A stretch of DNA of 64,000 nucleotides from Phytophthora sp. 'mugwort' (Eukaryota > Oomycota > Peronosporomycetes > Peronosporales > Peronosporaceae). The notes beneath the pieces were generated by a model. It ran no database searches, was not told the DNA's origin, and saw only the letters and a program-made list of their open reading frames with translations. Shown piece after piece: positions 52,644-61,726 of the stretch. The stretch lies in assembly GCA_033558025.1 (NCBI GenBank), contig JAUCEF010000008.1, forward strand, positions 1,922,001-1,986,000. Direction: 5' to 3'. The stretch's first letter is position 1; each line of letters starts with the position of its first letter. The translations under genes were made by a program, and so were the position numbers.

Positions 52644-53831
52644 AGTTCCAGGCAGTCGAAGTCATCGTCCAGCTCGACCCCTTCTGGCACCACGCAGTAC
52701 ACGACTTCCTTCATGACGCCGTACATAAATGCCGTTACCACGTCGAGTTGGTCCAGAGGCCAGTCGAAATACTTGGCGATCGCGATGACCATGCGCAGCG
52801 TCACGTACTTGGCCACGGGCGAGAACGTCTCCGTGTGTCGATGCCGTACTTCTGCTTGAAACCCTTGGCCACCAGGCGCGCCTTGTATTTCGATCAATCC
52901 GTCGGCTTAGCGCTTGATCTTGAACACCCACTTGGTACCAATGGCACGTTGTCCACTGGGCAACTTGGCAGCACGAAACACACCACGAAGTCGCATCGAC
53001 TTGAGCTCCGCGCGAACAGCCTTGCGCCAATGCACTTGATCAGGTGATCAGGTCCGTTCACCGCGTCTTGGAATGTCGTCGGCTCAGATAACTCGCCGGC
53101 TTCTACTGAGTTGGCACTTGCTCGCCAAAATACGGGAGGAGTGGAATCGTCTTCTTCGTTGTCATGAGCATCCTTCTCTTCTTCGTCAGGCAGTCCAGGT
53201 TCCATTCGTACACTCGCTCGGCGTTTGGCTTGGCGCTCAAACGAGGTGACAGGAGCGCTTGCTTCTTCCAAACCAGTCGCACGGCGAACAGGACGCGAGT
53301 TCACTGACATGTTATCCGCATCACTTGGTCGAATCTTGCGTTTCCCCGCCTGCTTGAATTTGGTCGGACCCGCCGAGTCATCATCGCCAATCTCGAGCGA
53401 GTCGAAGTCCAGGTTCACATCTTCGTCGTCATTACTTGAGATCGCCGTCGAGATACCAAAACTTAATTCGTCGAAGGTGACATCGCGACTTATCACCACC
53501 TGCCCCGCCTCGATGTCATAAACTCGGTACGCCTTCGACACTTCTTCGTAGCCCATGAACACACCAGCGCGAGCCTTGGGGTCCCACTTGAGTCGCTTCT
53601 CCTTCGGGGTTAGGACGTATGTCCGACATCCAAACACACGCATGTGCTTCACACTTGGCTTGAACTTGTATACAATCTCGAACGGAGTCTTGTTTTCGAC
53701 GTTGGGCGACGGCAAGCGGTTCTTGACATAAATTGCAGCCATCACAGCTTCGCCCCCCAAAACACTTGTCCAGCTTTGCATGATGCAGCATGCTGCGACA
53801 AATCGTAACGATGGTCCGGATAGCTCTCTCT
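51290..53831. repeat. Large inverted repeat (arms about 1.19 kb, spacer 168 bp)
   Basis: The left arm is 51290-52475 and the right arm 52644-53831 in opposite orientation, with the spacer 52476-52643 between. The arms share rare lesions, including the G-run shift TTTTGGGGGGCG, the GATCACCTGATCA repeat and the truncated ATCGACACACGG. They differ at only a few sites, such as ACGTGGTCGC against ACGATTTGTCGC. They are copies of one another, not independent insertions. At the inner end both sides share GTTCCAGG-type microhomology. Confidence 0.85.
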
Positions 53832-55231
53832 GCCGTGCCGTTGGCTTGGTGCGCGTATGGAACCGTGGTCTGCTGCTCGATGCCTGGATCTTCGTAGAAG
53901 GCCTTGAGCGAATTAGTAGCAAACTCAAGGGCTCCGTCGTGGCGCACGAACTTGACACGTTTGCCGAATTGCGTCTGCACCTTCATGATGTAGGTCTTGA
54001 GGCATTCTTCGCTCTCTGATTTGGCACTTAAGCAGAAACCCTTCATGCATCCGCTGGCTTCGTCCACTATGAGCAGCAAATATTTGCTGCCACCCAGTGA
54101 CTCTAGTTCCATGGGGCCGCAGATGTCGAAGTGGGGTAGCTCAAATACGTCGTAGTGACGCTTGTCGCGGTTGCTTGGGAACGGTTTTTGGACCATCTTC
54201 CCTTGCTGACATCCGCGACATATGCTTGGTCCACTCGACTGTGATGGTGTTTTCGCGTCCTTGATCATGCCACTGCTGACCATTTTGCGCAGCACGTCGA
54301 TTGGAGCGTGGCCCATCCGCGCTTGTAGATCCACGTTGCGCTTTGACGTCGCCGCATTCACCGAATGTTGCGGTATGCGTAGCCAGTAGAGACCATCGAC
54401 GAGGTCAGCCGTTGCCACCACTTGCTTCGAGCCCTTCCGCGCGACATGCATGCTCGCACCGTCGAGCACCACTTAAAACTTGCCACTCTTGTTAATCTGC
54501 GGCACCGAAAGCAGATTCTTGTTCATCTTCGGCACGTACAGCGCGTCCTTGATTTCGATGTCGCGCTCGTCGCCGTTGGGTAGAACCACTCGTTCGATGA
54601 TAGTTCCCACACCCTTAATCTCGGCCTTGTTTCCGTCCGCTACCGATAGTTCGCCTTCGTCTTGCTCATTCAGCGTGGCGAACTTGGTCTTGTCATTGCA
54701 AATGTGGTGCGTTGCGCCGCTGTCGACCGCCCACATCCCGGGCATATCCTTGCCCGTCGATTTTCCGCATTCCAACGAAACCGCAAACGCGACACGGTCG
54801 TAGTCGTAGTCGTCGTTGCGCCACTGAACATGGTTTGCTCCGCGTCCACGGCCGTTGCCGCCGCGTCTTGGCCCTCGGTTCTCGTCTTTCTGCTTGGTCC
54901 AGCACTTGACAATGATGTGCCCCAATTTTCCGCAGTACGTGCACTGACGAGATTCTCGCTCGGCACTGAACGCCTTGGCCGCGTCTTCAGTTTTCACCGA
55001 CGGAGTCTTCTCGCCCTGCCGCTTGATAAGCTCGTTCGTGAGCACCTTCACGACGTCTTGCGTCTTCAGCTCGGCGCTACTCATCTCCAAGTTCAGTACG
55101 ACGTTCTCGTAGCTCTTGGGGAGACTGTGCAACAAACAGATCGCCACGTCTACGTAGTTGTCTCCGTTGAACTTGTCGATGGAGACCTTGGTCGAGGCGT
55201 CTTGGGCAGAGGACATGATACTTGGGCTCAT
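52644..55231 (-). pseudogene. Gag-Pol of B7, deletion, nonsense and frameshifts
   Basis: The ATG at 55231 starts [20 protein letters not shown]. After GDNY an in-frame deletion of about 120 codons jumps to [14 protein letters not shown]. Zinc knuckle [14 protein letters not shown] and protease [14 protein letters not shown] follow. CAA to TAA at about 54473 (NKSGKF then stop) ends that frame. Reading resumes through [40 protein letters not shown] and [11 protein letters not shown], then a G-run frameshift, the linker (EIGDDDSAGPTKFKQ), and RT with the same lesions as B6. Confidence 0.86.
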
Positions 55232-55235
55232 AACC

Positions 55236-55580
55236 TGTTAAAAAGGTGTTGAGGTCTTGAAGCGAGGCTTGGGTTAAGCGGAGGGAGTTCTGCACTTGGG
55301 TGCGGGGACCGGAGTGAAGACCACTTGAGCTGAAGAAGGAAGATTCGAAAGTGATTGATTTATCGGAGCTTACACTACCTAGTCTACCACATAGATATGC
55401 AGCCCTGCATCCAATCATTTGGTGCATCCAATCACCAACACTCCGCACTCGTCCAATCATCCTACTCGTCTAATCATCGGTTGCGTAAACAACGTACCGT
55501 AAACATCGCGGGATCGTGTTGGACCGGTTCGGGTTAACCGGTTACTGGTACACAGTACCAAAACCTGGCAACCCTCAATA
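55236..55580 (-). repeat. 5' LTR of B7
   Basis: This 345-bp family B LTR has an inner end reading TGTTAAAAAGGTG (one or two bases changed from other copies) and an outer end CCCTCAATA at 55580. Confidence 0.87.
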
Positions 55581-56872
55581 CCCATCGCTAGATGAACCGT
55601 GATTATGTTACTCCTGCGCTCCCTGAGCGCCTCAGCGTACTGCTGACTTCCTTCCATCGTGGAACGTCGAGCGTAGTTGCCCGACGCTCCGGAATCAATC
55701 AAGATGATCCATGGCTTCTCAAAGCCCTTCACCGTCGCCCCGATGACTTGCAAGCCCGGCTTGCATACACGTTCCGTGCTACTCTCTCCGGGTCTGGACC
55801 TGTTGCCCTCCACCTCAATAAGGCTCAACAGAACTCAGTTCTTCCCCAGCAGGGCGCCCCGCGCCTACTGAGTGTCGCCGTTTCCCCGCGACGAGCCGAT
55901 GGCTTGGCTCGATGCAGAGCGAAGGCTCGTAGGAGCTTGACGCAACCTGCGTGACGGGCAGGTTGCCCTCAAATGAGTGGTGCTTCGGCAGATGAAGCAC
56001 CGACGAATACCCATACGCTGCTCGGCAGCGTGAAGCTCAGCTTCCTCATCTTCAGCGTAGCTGAGGTCCATAAGGACCGGTCCGTCGGACGGAGTAGCGT
56101 TGGCAACGCCCCAGCCAGGTCGAGACGATTTGAAGTTGAAATCGGCGTTCAACGCCACTCTCACGGCCTTTTCAAAAGAGGAAGAGTGAGTGCGGAAGAC
56201 TTCCGTCCTGGCCACGTCAGTGCGGAGGTCCTCCATAAAGACTGTCACAGTCACTGCCTCTGGCAGAGGATCGGTCGCCATGCCGGCGATCAGAGTTCGC
56301 AACTCCTGGACGAAGTCCACCAAGTCCTTCTTACCCTGGCGGGTTCTCAGAAAGGTAACCTCACTCGATACGCCTGATTAGGCGGGGCAAACACTTGCGA
56401 AAGCTGAAGTTTCAGCTCCTCCCCGCTCGGGAAGGCCGTCCACCGACGTGCCACACGTGAGTGCCTATTCTCATGCTCGGCCACCGAGCTTCGAGATCGC
56501 TAGCGCCACGCGCTGTTGCTCAGTCGGGAGCCTGGCCGATCCCATCGCCATTTCGATCACACGGATCCACAAAATGAGGTTCTCCCCCTCCTTTCCTTCG
56601 AAAGTCTTGACGGTCACGATGAGCGGTTTAGGCCGGGAGGCTCCATCCTGCGATGTCGTCGACGTCGGTGCAGACGCCGACATCCTCTGCTGAAGGTGCT
56701 CCAACAGAGCATTCTCGTAGCTTGAGAACGCTTCCAGACGCGCGTTCACCGCGTCCGGTCCTTGCGAAGCAAGATGCGTTATGCCCTCAGGGCCGAGCAA
56801 AGACATAAGCTTTTTCAGCGCGTCTTGCTGGCTCTGGGACAGGTTAGAAAACGCTGTCTGCTCCATCCTCAC
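55581..56872 (-). pseudogene. Ty3/gypsy G2 gag and protease start (decayed)
   Basis: Reading leftwards from an ATG at 56872: a Gag N-terminus with coiled helices ([17 protein letters not shown]) and the capsid motif [18 protein letters not shown]. After a shift at about 56470 comes LVDFVQELRTLIAGMATDP, then zinc knuckle CFICRSTTHLRATC (CX2CX4HX4C). The protease follows at about 55730 (ILIDSGASGNYARR). It stops at B7's LTR. The RT half is at 44690-46562. About 45-50 residues of the protease-linker region appear missing between the two halves. Confidence 0.78.
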
Positions 56873-57325
56873 CGAGGAATAGTCCTAAGACTCAGGCGCG
56901 ATATTGACCAACGAGTGCTACCAGTTGCCACGGGGCTGCGTAGCGTAGTGCGTCAGAGGAAGACTTATGACTCCCCGAGCTTTAGCGGTGGTTATCCTAA
57001 CCCCTAAGGTCTCCGCAGAGGCTTAGATCGCTCTAGTTATACCACTAGAGGCTCAAAGAGTCAGTATGCCTAAACCTAGGGCAATACTCTCTTTAATGCT
57101 AAACCTGAACTGCTATTTGTTTGCTTTATCTGCGGCAAAGCCGCCTGTGGTGTAAATTTATGACTTCTAACTATCTACCATAGTTTAACCTAGTCAAATG
57201 CATATCGAGTGGCCCTGTGGCCAGGTGCTGAAATCCCGTTAAAAAAGTGGTACTAAGTACCACTTACTGCAAGGTAACACATAGCACGGCTACACTCGTG
57301 TTACCTTCGTGTAACCCCGTTACAC
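56873..57325 (-). repeat. Probable 5' leader and LTR of gypsy G2
   Basis: There is no coding sequence, and the position is where a minus-strand gypsy would have its leader and LTR. The right edge near 57325 has TGTAACCCCGTTACA, a terminal-looking inverted motif. Duplicated GTGTTACCTTG/GTGTTACCTTCG strings lie at 57273-57320. With no second LTR found, the boundaries are a guess. Confidence 0.4.
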
Positions 57326-57340
57326 CAGCTGTATAGCATT

Positions 57341-57800
57341 CGCTCCACGGTCAAAGCCACGACTCGGAATCTGGTCATCAAGGCAAAGAAGAAGTGGAGC
57401 GAAGCCGAGCTAATCCCTGAGGCGTTTGGTGACTATTACAAGAAGTTGTTGTGCACACATGGATGGGATAAGAGTTCGAGAGGGAAAGGTCGCCGGACTG
57501 GGCATCAGGCACGAAGCACGGGTTGTGGGGTGATTCTTTCACTGTTGTTGCTCGGTGTGAGGACTTAACTATCGTAGGTAAGACACTCTTCAACGTCACG
57601 GATGCGCTTCCCGTACTTCGCAGTATCGAGCAAATAGATGCCCCGGCATGGAAGTCGACTTCCATACTTCTCCTAGTACGAAAGCGGAAGGTCCACCGTC
57701 AAATTACAATCGTTTCCCCCAGCAATTTGCCATCAAATGTCTCGCTGGAATCAGAATATACAGAGAATCGTTTCCAGAGAGCAAGCCACAGGTAAAATAG
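57341..57800 (+). pseudogene. Remnant resembling a FAR1/MULE-type zinc-finger protein
   Basis: In one plus frame from about 57375: KKKWSEAELIPEAFGDYYKK, then CTHGWDKSSRGKGRRTGH, then RSTGC. This resembles the FAR1-like DNA-binding domain common in Mutator-like (MULE) transposases and expanded in Phytophthora. It is lost to frameshifts by about 57540. The segment at 57523-57795 is open but not recognisable. Assignment is by eye only. Confidence 0.35.
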
Positions 57801-57858
57801 GAGCCTCTATCTCGAAGCTTGGCACTTTCAGTGAGAAAGATCTTCTTACGATGAAGCA

Positions 57859-58634
57859 GTGGCATACATAGTTGCCAAACTGGAAGCTGTTAGCGACCTC
57901 GCATCGTGGATCAGATTGTCGAATTTCTCCAGGATTTCACTGCCCGCGCCTCTTAACAATTGCACCAGCGTGGATACGAAAGCGTGTGCTATGCGAATGG
58001 AGACAGTCAAGTTGACGACTACCATTCCCACTCGTTTTGGCAATGTTGCAGTTCATGATCTGGTTTTCTTCCGGCGATTGGAGTGGCTAGATGACGCATT
58101 CTTTGAGCTAGCAATGCACCACTTGATGGACCTAAGGCGAAAGTTGCTTACTGAAAGTCGAATCGGAGGTGTGAACCCATTGTACGCAAGAATGGGTGAC
58201 GATGACAAGAAGCGTGAGTTGATCGAGTCAACCTCGCCGTTTTCAAAGAGGAAATCAGATCGTTCTCGTACCTGTGTACTTGGATTCGCACTGTCGGGCG
58301 TCGTTTTCAACTTCACGGATATCACCTTGATCTTCTTCAACCCCATGCAAACTTCGTCAAATTACAAGGAAATGGAAAGAATCGTGAACGAATTCTTTGG
58401 TGAGCACGTAAATCTGGTCTAAAAACAACAGGTCAACGAGCACAGCGACAAGAAGACACGAATAGCTGTGGACCACTATTGCTCTTCTTCGAGTGCATAA
58501 TTCGTGGGCTTCCAGTGCCAAACGTGACGCAAGAAATCACCCCTTATATCCGCTTCCGATATCTGTTTCTTTCTAGCAAGGGAGTCTTCTGCAGAAACCC
58601 CGACGTAGCCACCGTCACCGAAACCACAGCTTAA
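57859..58634 (+). pseudogene. Ulp1/C48-like cysteine peptidase remnant
   Basis: The frame 57859-58422 has FFRRLEWLDDAFFELAMHHL (C48-like, compare WLND) and VVFNFTDITLIFFNPMQTSS then YKEMERIVNEFFG. After a frame change, or an unusually short intron at 58401-58432, it reads RQEDTNSCGPLLLFFECIIR, matching the Gln-x(n)-Cys-Gly catalytic motif of SUMO-type peptidases, to a TAA at 58632-58634. The expected His-Trp and Asp-Pro appear as Ala-Leu and Asn-Pro, so it is probably inactive. Ulp1-like genes are often carried by MULEs, which fits the FAR1-like remnant just upstream. Confidence 0.45.
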
Positions 58635-59280
58635 TGCACGTCTGCTTGACGAGCTTCTTCTTATGTATGAATGTGGGGTTTCGGGGCAGACACAGACAGC
58701 AATGCCAACTCAACTAACACCCCGCCATTCATAACAAGTACCAAGCTGCGTCCGTATGGTCCCGCGTGGAGCACTGGGTATCCTGAAGGCTACGCGTTTG
58801 GAGAAGTTGCAAGAGATCCTTGACACTTCGTAGAGATCCTTCGCCAATGGTGTGGCAGCACAGTCACTCGCATCCTTTCGTAGGCCATCTTGTCGATGCA
58901 AAACTCGAATATGCAGTCTGCAAAGTCATCGTCACACTCATACAACCTTCTTACAACTTCTCCAAAATCCCTACAATTGACCTCAAACGTAGAGAAATAA
59001 AATACAGCTCGACAACGATAAATATCGTACTTATGTATATGGTTGGTGAGCCGTTGGTGACATACCAGCTGACATTCCTCCCCGACCTCCCCGACCATCC
59101 AGCAGGTGACATCGTTGGTGACCTGCGTCCCGTTTATGAAATCTCGTTGGTGACGCTAACAAGGTTCTTAGTGAAACGAAGAGAGTATCAAATTGGCATG
59201 CTCCGTGTGTGCCACGCAAATGTATCCATTTCCATAGTCCATTGGTCCGCGGCAACATCTCCCCCCACCGCTGCTTGACA
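58635..59280. other. Upstream region of the ABCF gene with GTTGGTGA repeats
   Basis: No gene is certain here. A minus-strand frame at 58790-59098 (YFSTFEVNCRDFGEVVRRLY) looks protein-like but is unrecognised. GTTGGTGA occurs four times (59042, 59053, 59114, 59146) shortly upstream of the ABCF start. Confidence 0.45.
59226..59232 (+). promoter_or_regulatory. Candidate oomycete initiator of the ABCF gene
   Basis: CCATTTC fits the oomycete Inr consensus YCAYTYY and lies 49 bp before the ATG, a typical short leader length. A seven-base match can occur by chance. Confidence 0.3.
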
Positions 59281-61452
59281 ATGGAGCGAGCCGTGACGCA
59301 GGCCCTCGCGGCCACCCTACGCGGTCTGGACGAGACGATCCTTGAGTACGTAAGCGGCGCCGTGGCCGACCAGCTGTCGGACGAGGTCCCGTCCGACGTT
59401 CCCGCGCTTGAGGAGCTCCTTGTAGAGAGCGTAGCCCCATTCCTACTGAGTACGAGCTATTGCGAGGACGAAGCAGCCGCATCCAAGCTCTGTGCGTCGC
59501 TGGCGGTCAAGCTGCTGGCCAGTCCAGAGCTGCAAGCCCAACTGGGCTCGCACCAGGACGAGGTGCGTGTCCTGGAGAACACGCAGAGCATCGAGGAACA
59601 GGCGCGCAAGGACGTGGGTGCGGCCGACGCCGAGCAGCTCCTGGCGCGCATGTGGGGCTTCGACAAGATCCGTAAGACCACAAACGACGAGTTGGAGGCG
59701 CAGCGGTCAGCGCTGTCGGCGCGTCAGGTGCGTAAACAGATCAAGCTGGACCAGCTCACCTCCGAACGGGAGGAGGAGCAGGCCGAGCTGGACCGCGAGT
59801 GGGAAGACGCGCGCTTCCTGCCCGACCTTACGCAGGACAACGGCGAGCGCGACGTCCACGTGCCGAGACTCACTATCAACTTCAAGGGCAAAACGTTGCT
59901 CTCCGATACAGCACTCAAGATTGTGGCCGGCCGCCGGTACGGACTTGTCGGCAAGAACGGCGCGGGTAAGACGACGCTCTTGAGGTATATTTCCCACTAT
60001 GAGCTTGAGGGATTCCCTAGACATATCCGCATTCAATTGGTGGAGCAGGAATCAGCTTCCAAGCTCAGCAAGGACGAGCGCAGTGTCTTGGATGTGGTAC
60101 TTGCGGCCGACTATGAACGTTCCATCTTGCTGCAAGAGGAGAAGGAGCTTTCGGCCGAGGAGGCCACTCAAGGGGCCGATCACAGTATGCGTCTCAAGGA
60201 GATTTATGATCGACTGGTGAACATTGACGCAGACACGGCCGAGTCGCGGGCGCGTACGATCTTAAGCGGCCTGCAGTTCCCCGACCATGTCGTGGACGGC
60301 CCGGCCAAGGCGCTGTCGGGTGGGTGGCGTATGCGTACGGCGCTGGCCGGCGCGCTGTTCATGGCTCCTGACTTGCTGCTGCTCGATGAGCCGACGAACC
60401 ACTTGGATCTTGAGGCTGTGATCTGGCTCGAGCACTATTTGGAGAAATATGACAAGCAGATGATTGTGGTGTCCCATGATCGCAACTTCCTGAACGCTGT
60501 GACCACTGACGTCATCCATTTAACGAGCCAGAAGCTCGTGTACTACAAGGGCGACTACAATACGTTCGAGCATACGATGAAGGAAAACTTACGTCAGCAA
60601 CGCAAGGCTTACGATGCCCAACAGATGAAGATCCAGCACATGCAGGAGTTTATTGAGCGCTTCCGTGCCAACGCCAAGAAGGCTCCGTTGGTGCAGTCGC
60701 GTGTCAAGGCATTGGACAAAATCCTGCGCAATGAACTCATTGACGAGCCCGAGGACGAACACGCTTTCCGCATGCATTTCCCACCCCCGGAGCCGCTGGG
60801 CCGACCTATCATCGCCGTTGAGGACGTGGGGTTCCGGTATTCACCCGAGTCGCCTTTGTTGTTCAAGGATGTGCACATTGGCGTGGACATGTCAAGTCGT
60901 ATTGGTATTCTCGGGGTGAACGGGTCGGGTAAGTCAACGCTCATTAACATTATGATCGGCAAGCTTCGTGCCACGGACGGTTCGGTGACGATGAACCCGC
61001 GTTTACGCGTGGCCACGTTCACCCAGCACCACGTCGACTCGCTGGACCTGTCGAAATCTGCTGTACAGAACATGAAGGAGATGTTCCCTGGCCACGAGCC
61101 AGACGAGTTCCGTTCTCATCTCGGTCGCTTCAACCTCTCGGGCGAGCTTGCTATTAAGCCCACACGTACGTTGTCTGGTGGTCAGAAGTCCCGTGTCGGC
61201 TTCGCGCTCATGACGTGGCGTCTCCCGCATGTTGTGGTGCTTGATGAACCGACGAATCACTTGGATATGGAGACGATCGACGCACTGATCGATGCACTGC
61301 GCGAGTACAAGGGCGGTGTGGTCATTGTTTCCCATGACCAGCACTTTGTTCAGAGTGTGTGTGAAGAGCTGTGGGTGGTGGGTGATGAGAAGGTCTCTCG
61401 CTTCCGAGGGACGATGAACGAGTACAAGAACCGCGTGCTGGCCAAAAAGTAA
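59281..61452 (+). CDS. ABCF ATPase (ABCF3/Gcn20-like)
   Basis: This encodes a 723-residue soluble protein with two ABC ATPase domains and no membrane segment. Domain 1 has Walker A GLVGKNGAGKTTLL, signature LSGGWRMRTALAGALF and Walker B LLLLDEPTNHLDLE. A charged linker follows (MQEFIERFRANAKKAPLVQS). Domain 2 has Walker A GILGVNGSGKSTLI, signature LSGGQKSRVGFALM and Walker B VVVLDEPTNHLDME. The N-terminal helical region of about 190 residues and total length match Gcn20/ABCF3, which act at the ribosome in translation and amino-acid-starvation signalling through Gcn2. I chose the ATG at 59281 because upstream codons have no homology. All ATPase motifs are intact. It is tail-to-tail with the next gene, 274 bp apart. 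Confidence 0.94.
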   Translation: MERAVTQALAATLRGLDETILEYVSGAVADQLSDEVPSDVPALEELLVESVAPFLLSTSYCEDEAAASKLCASLAVKLLASPELQAQLGSHQDEVRVLENTQSIEEQARKDVGAADAEQLLARMWGFDKIRKTTNDELEAQRSALSARQVRKQIKLDQLTSEREEEQAELDREWEDARFLPDLTQDNGERDVHVPRLTINFKGKTLLSDTALKIVAGRRYGLVGKNGAGKTTLLRYISHYELEGFPRHIRIQLVEQESASKLSKDERSVLDVVLAADYERSILLQEEKELSAEEATQGADHSMRLKEIYDRLVNIDADTAESRARTILSGLQFPDHVVDGPAKALSGGWRMRTALAGALFMAPDLLLLDEPTNHLDLEAVIWLEHYLEKYDKQMIVVSHDRNFLNAVTTDVIHLTSQKLVYYKGDYNTFEHTMKENLRQQRKAYDAQQMKIQHMQEFIERFRANAKKAPLVQSRVKALDKILRNELIDEPEDEHAFRMHFPPPEPLGRPIIAVEDVGFRYSPESPLLFKDVHIGVDMSSRIGILGVNGSGKSTLINIMIGKLRATDGSVTMNPRLRVATFTQHHVDSLDLSKSAVQNMKEMFPGHEPDEFRSHLGRFNLSGELAIKPTRTLSGGQKSRVGFALMTWRLPHVVVLDEPTNHLDMETIDALIDALREYKGGVVIVSHDQHFVQSVCEELWVVGDEKVSRFRGTMNEYKNRVLAKK

Positions 61453-61726
61453 AGTGTAGACTGACTAGACAAAACAAAAGAAAAAAACGGACGATGCCCC
61501 ACACGGCGTTGGCATCTGATCATGCGCTATTTCATTGTCTCGAAACGGAGTGTTGGCTGTCTATGCGGCGTTCATACGGTCAGCTTCACTGTTACCTCAA
61601 GAGCAGCTCGGCACAAAGAAGAACGTCGTTGGGGCCGTATCAGTCGTTGACATCCCTCCAGTCGACCTAACTGTCCAGGTACACCTGAAGGCACAACCGG
61701 TGGTTGGACTTTCTGCTTGCTTTTCG

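Larger units (their letters stand above)
52644..55580 (-). mobile_element. Family B copia element B7 (3' part lost)
   Basis: B7 is minus-strand, with a 5' LTR at 55236-55580, primer-binding site, gag with an internal deletion, protease, integrase and RT up to 52644, where it meets the palindrome spacer. Its outer LTR end (55580, CCCTCAATA) is exact and lies within gypsy G2 protease sequence. Its 3' end and 3' LTR are missing. Confidence 0.86.

Noticed and set aside
58401..58432. A 32-bp intron in the Ulp1-like gene (GTGAGC...CAACAG)
   Set aside because: It would restore frame perfectly, but is shorter than plausible oomycete introns; a frameshift is simpler.
58820..59278. Plus-strand 152-codon frame before ABCF
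   Set aside because: No homology, it overlaps the repeat-rich promoter, and it ends just before the ABCF ATG. Probably chance.
59209..59280. Upstream GTG start for ABCF
   Set aside because: Non-ATG and without family homology; the ATG at 59281 fits the family N-terminus.
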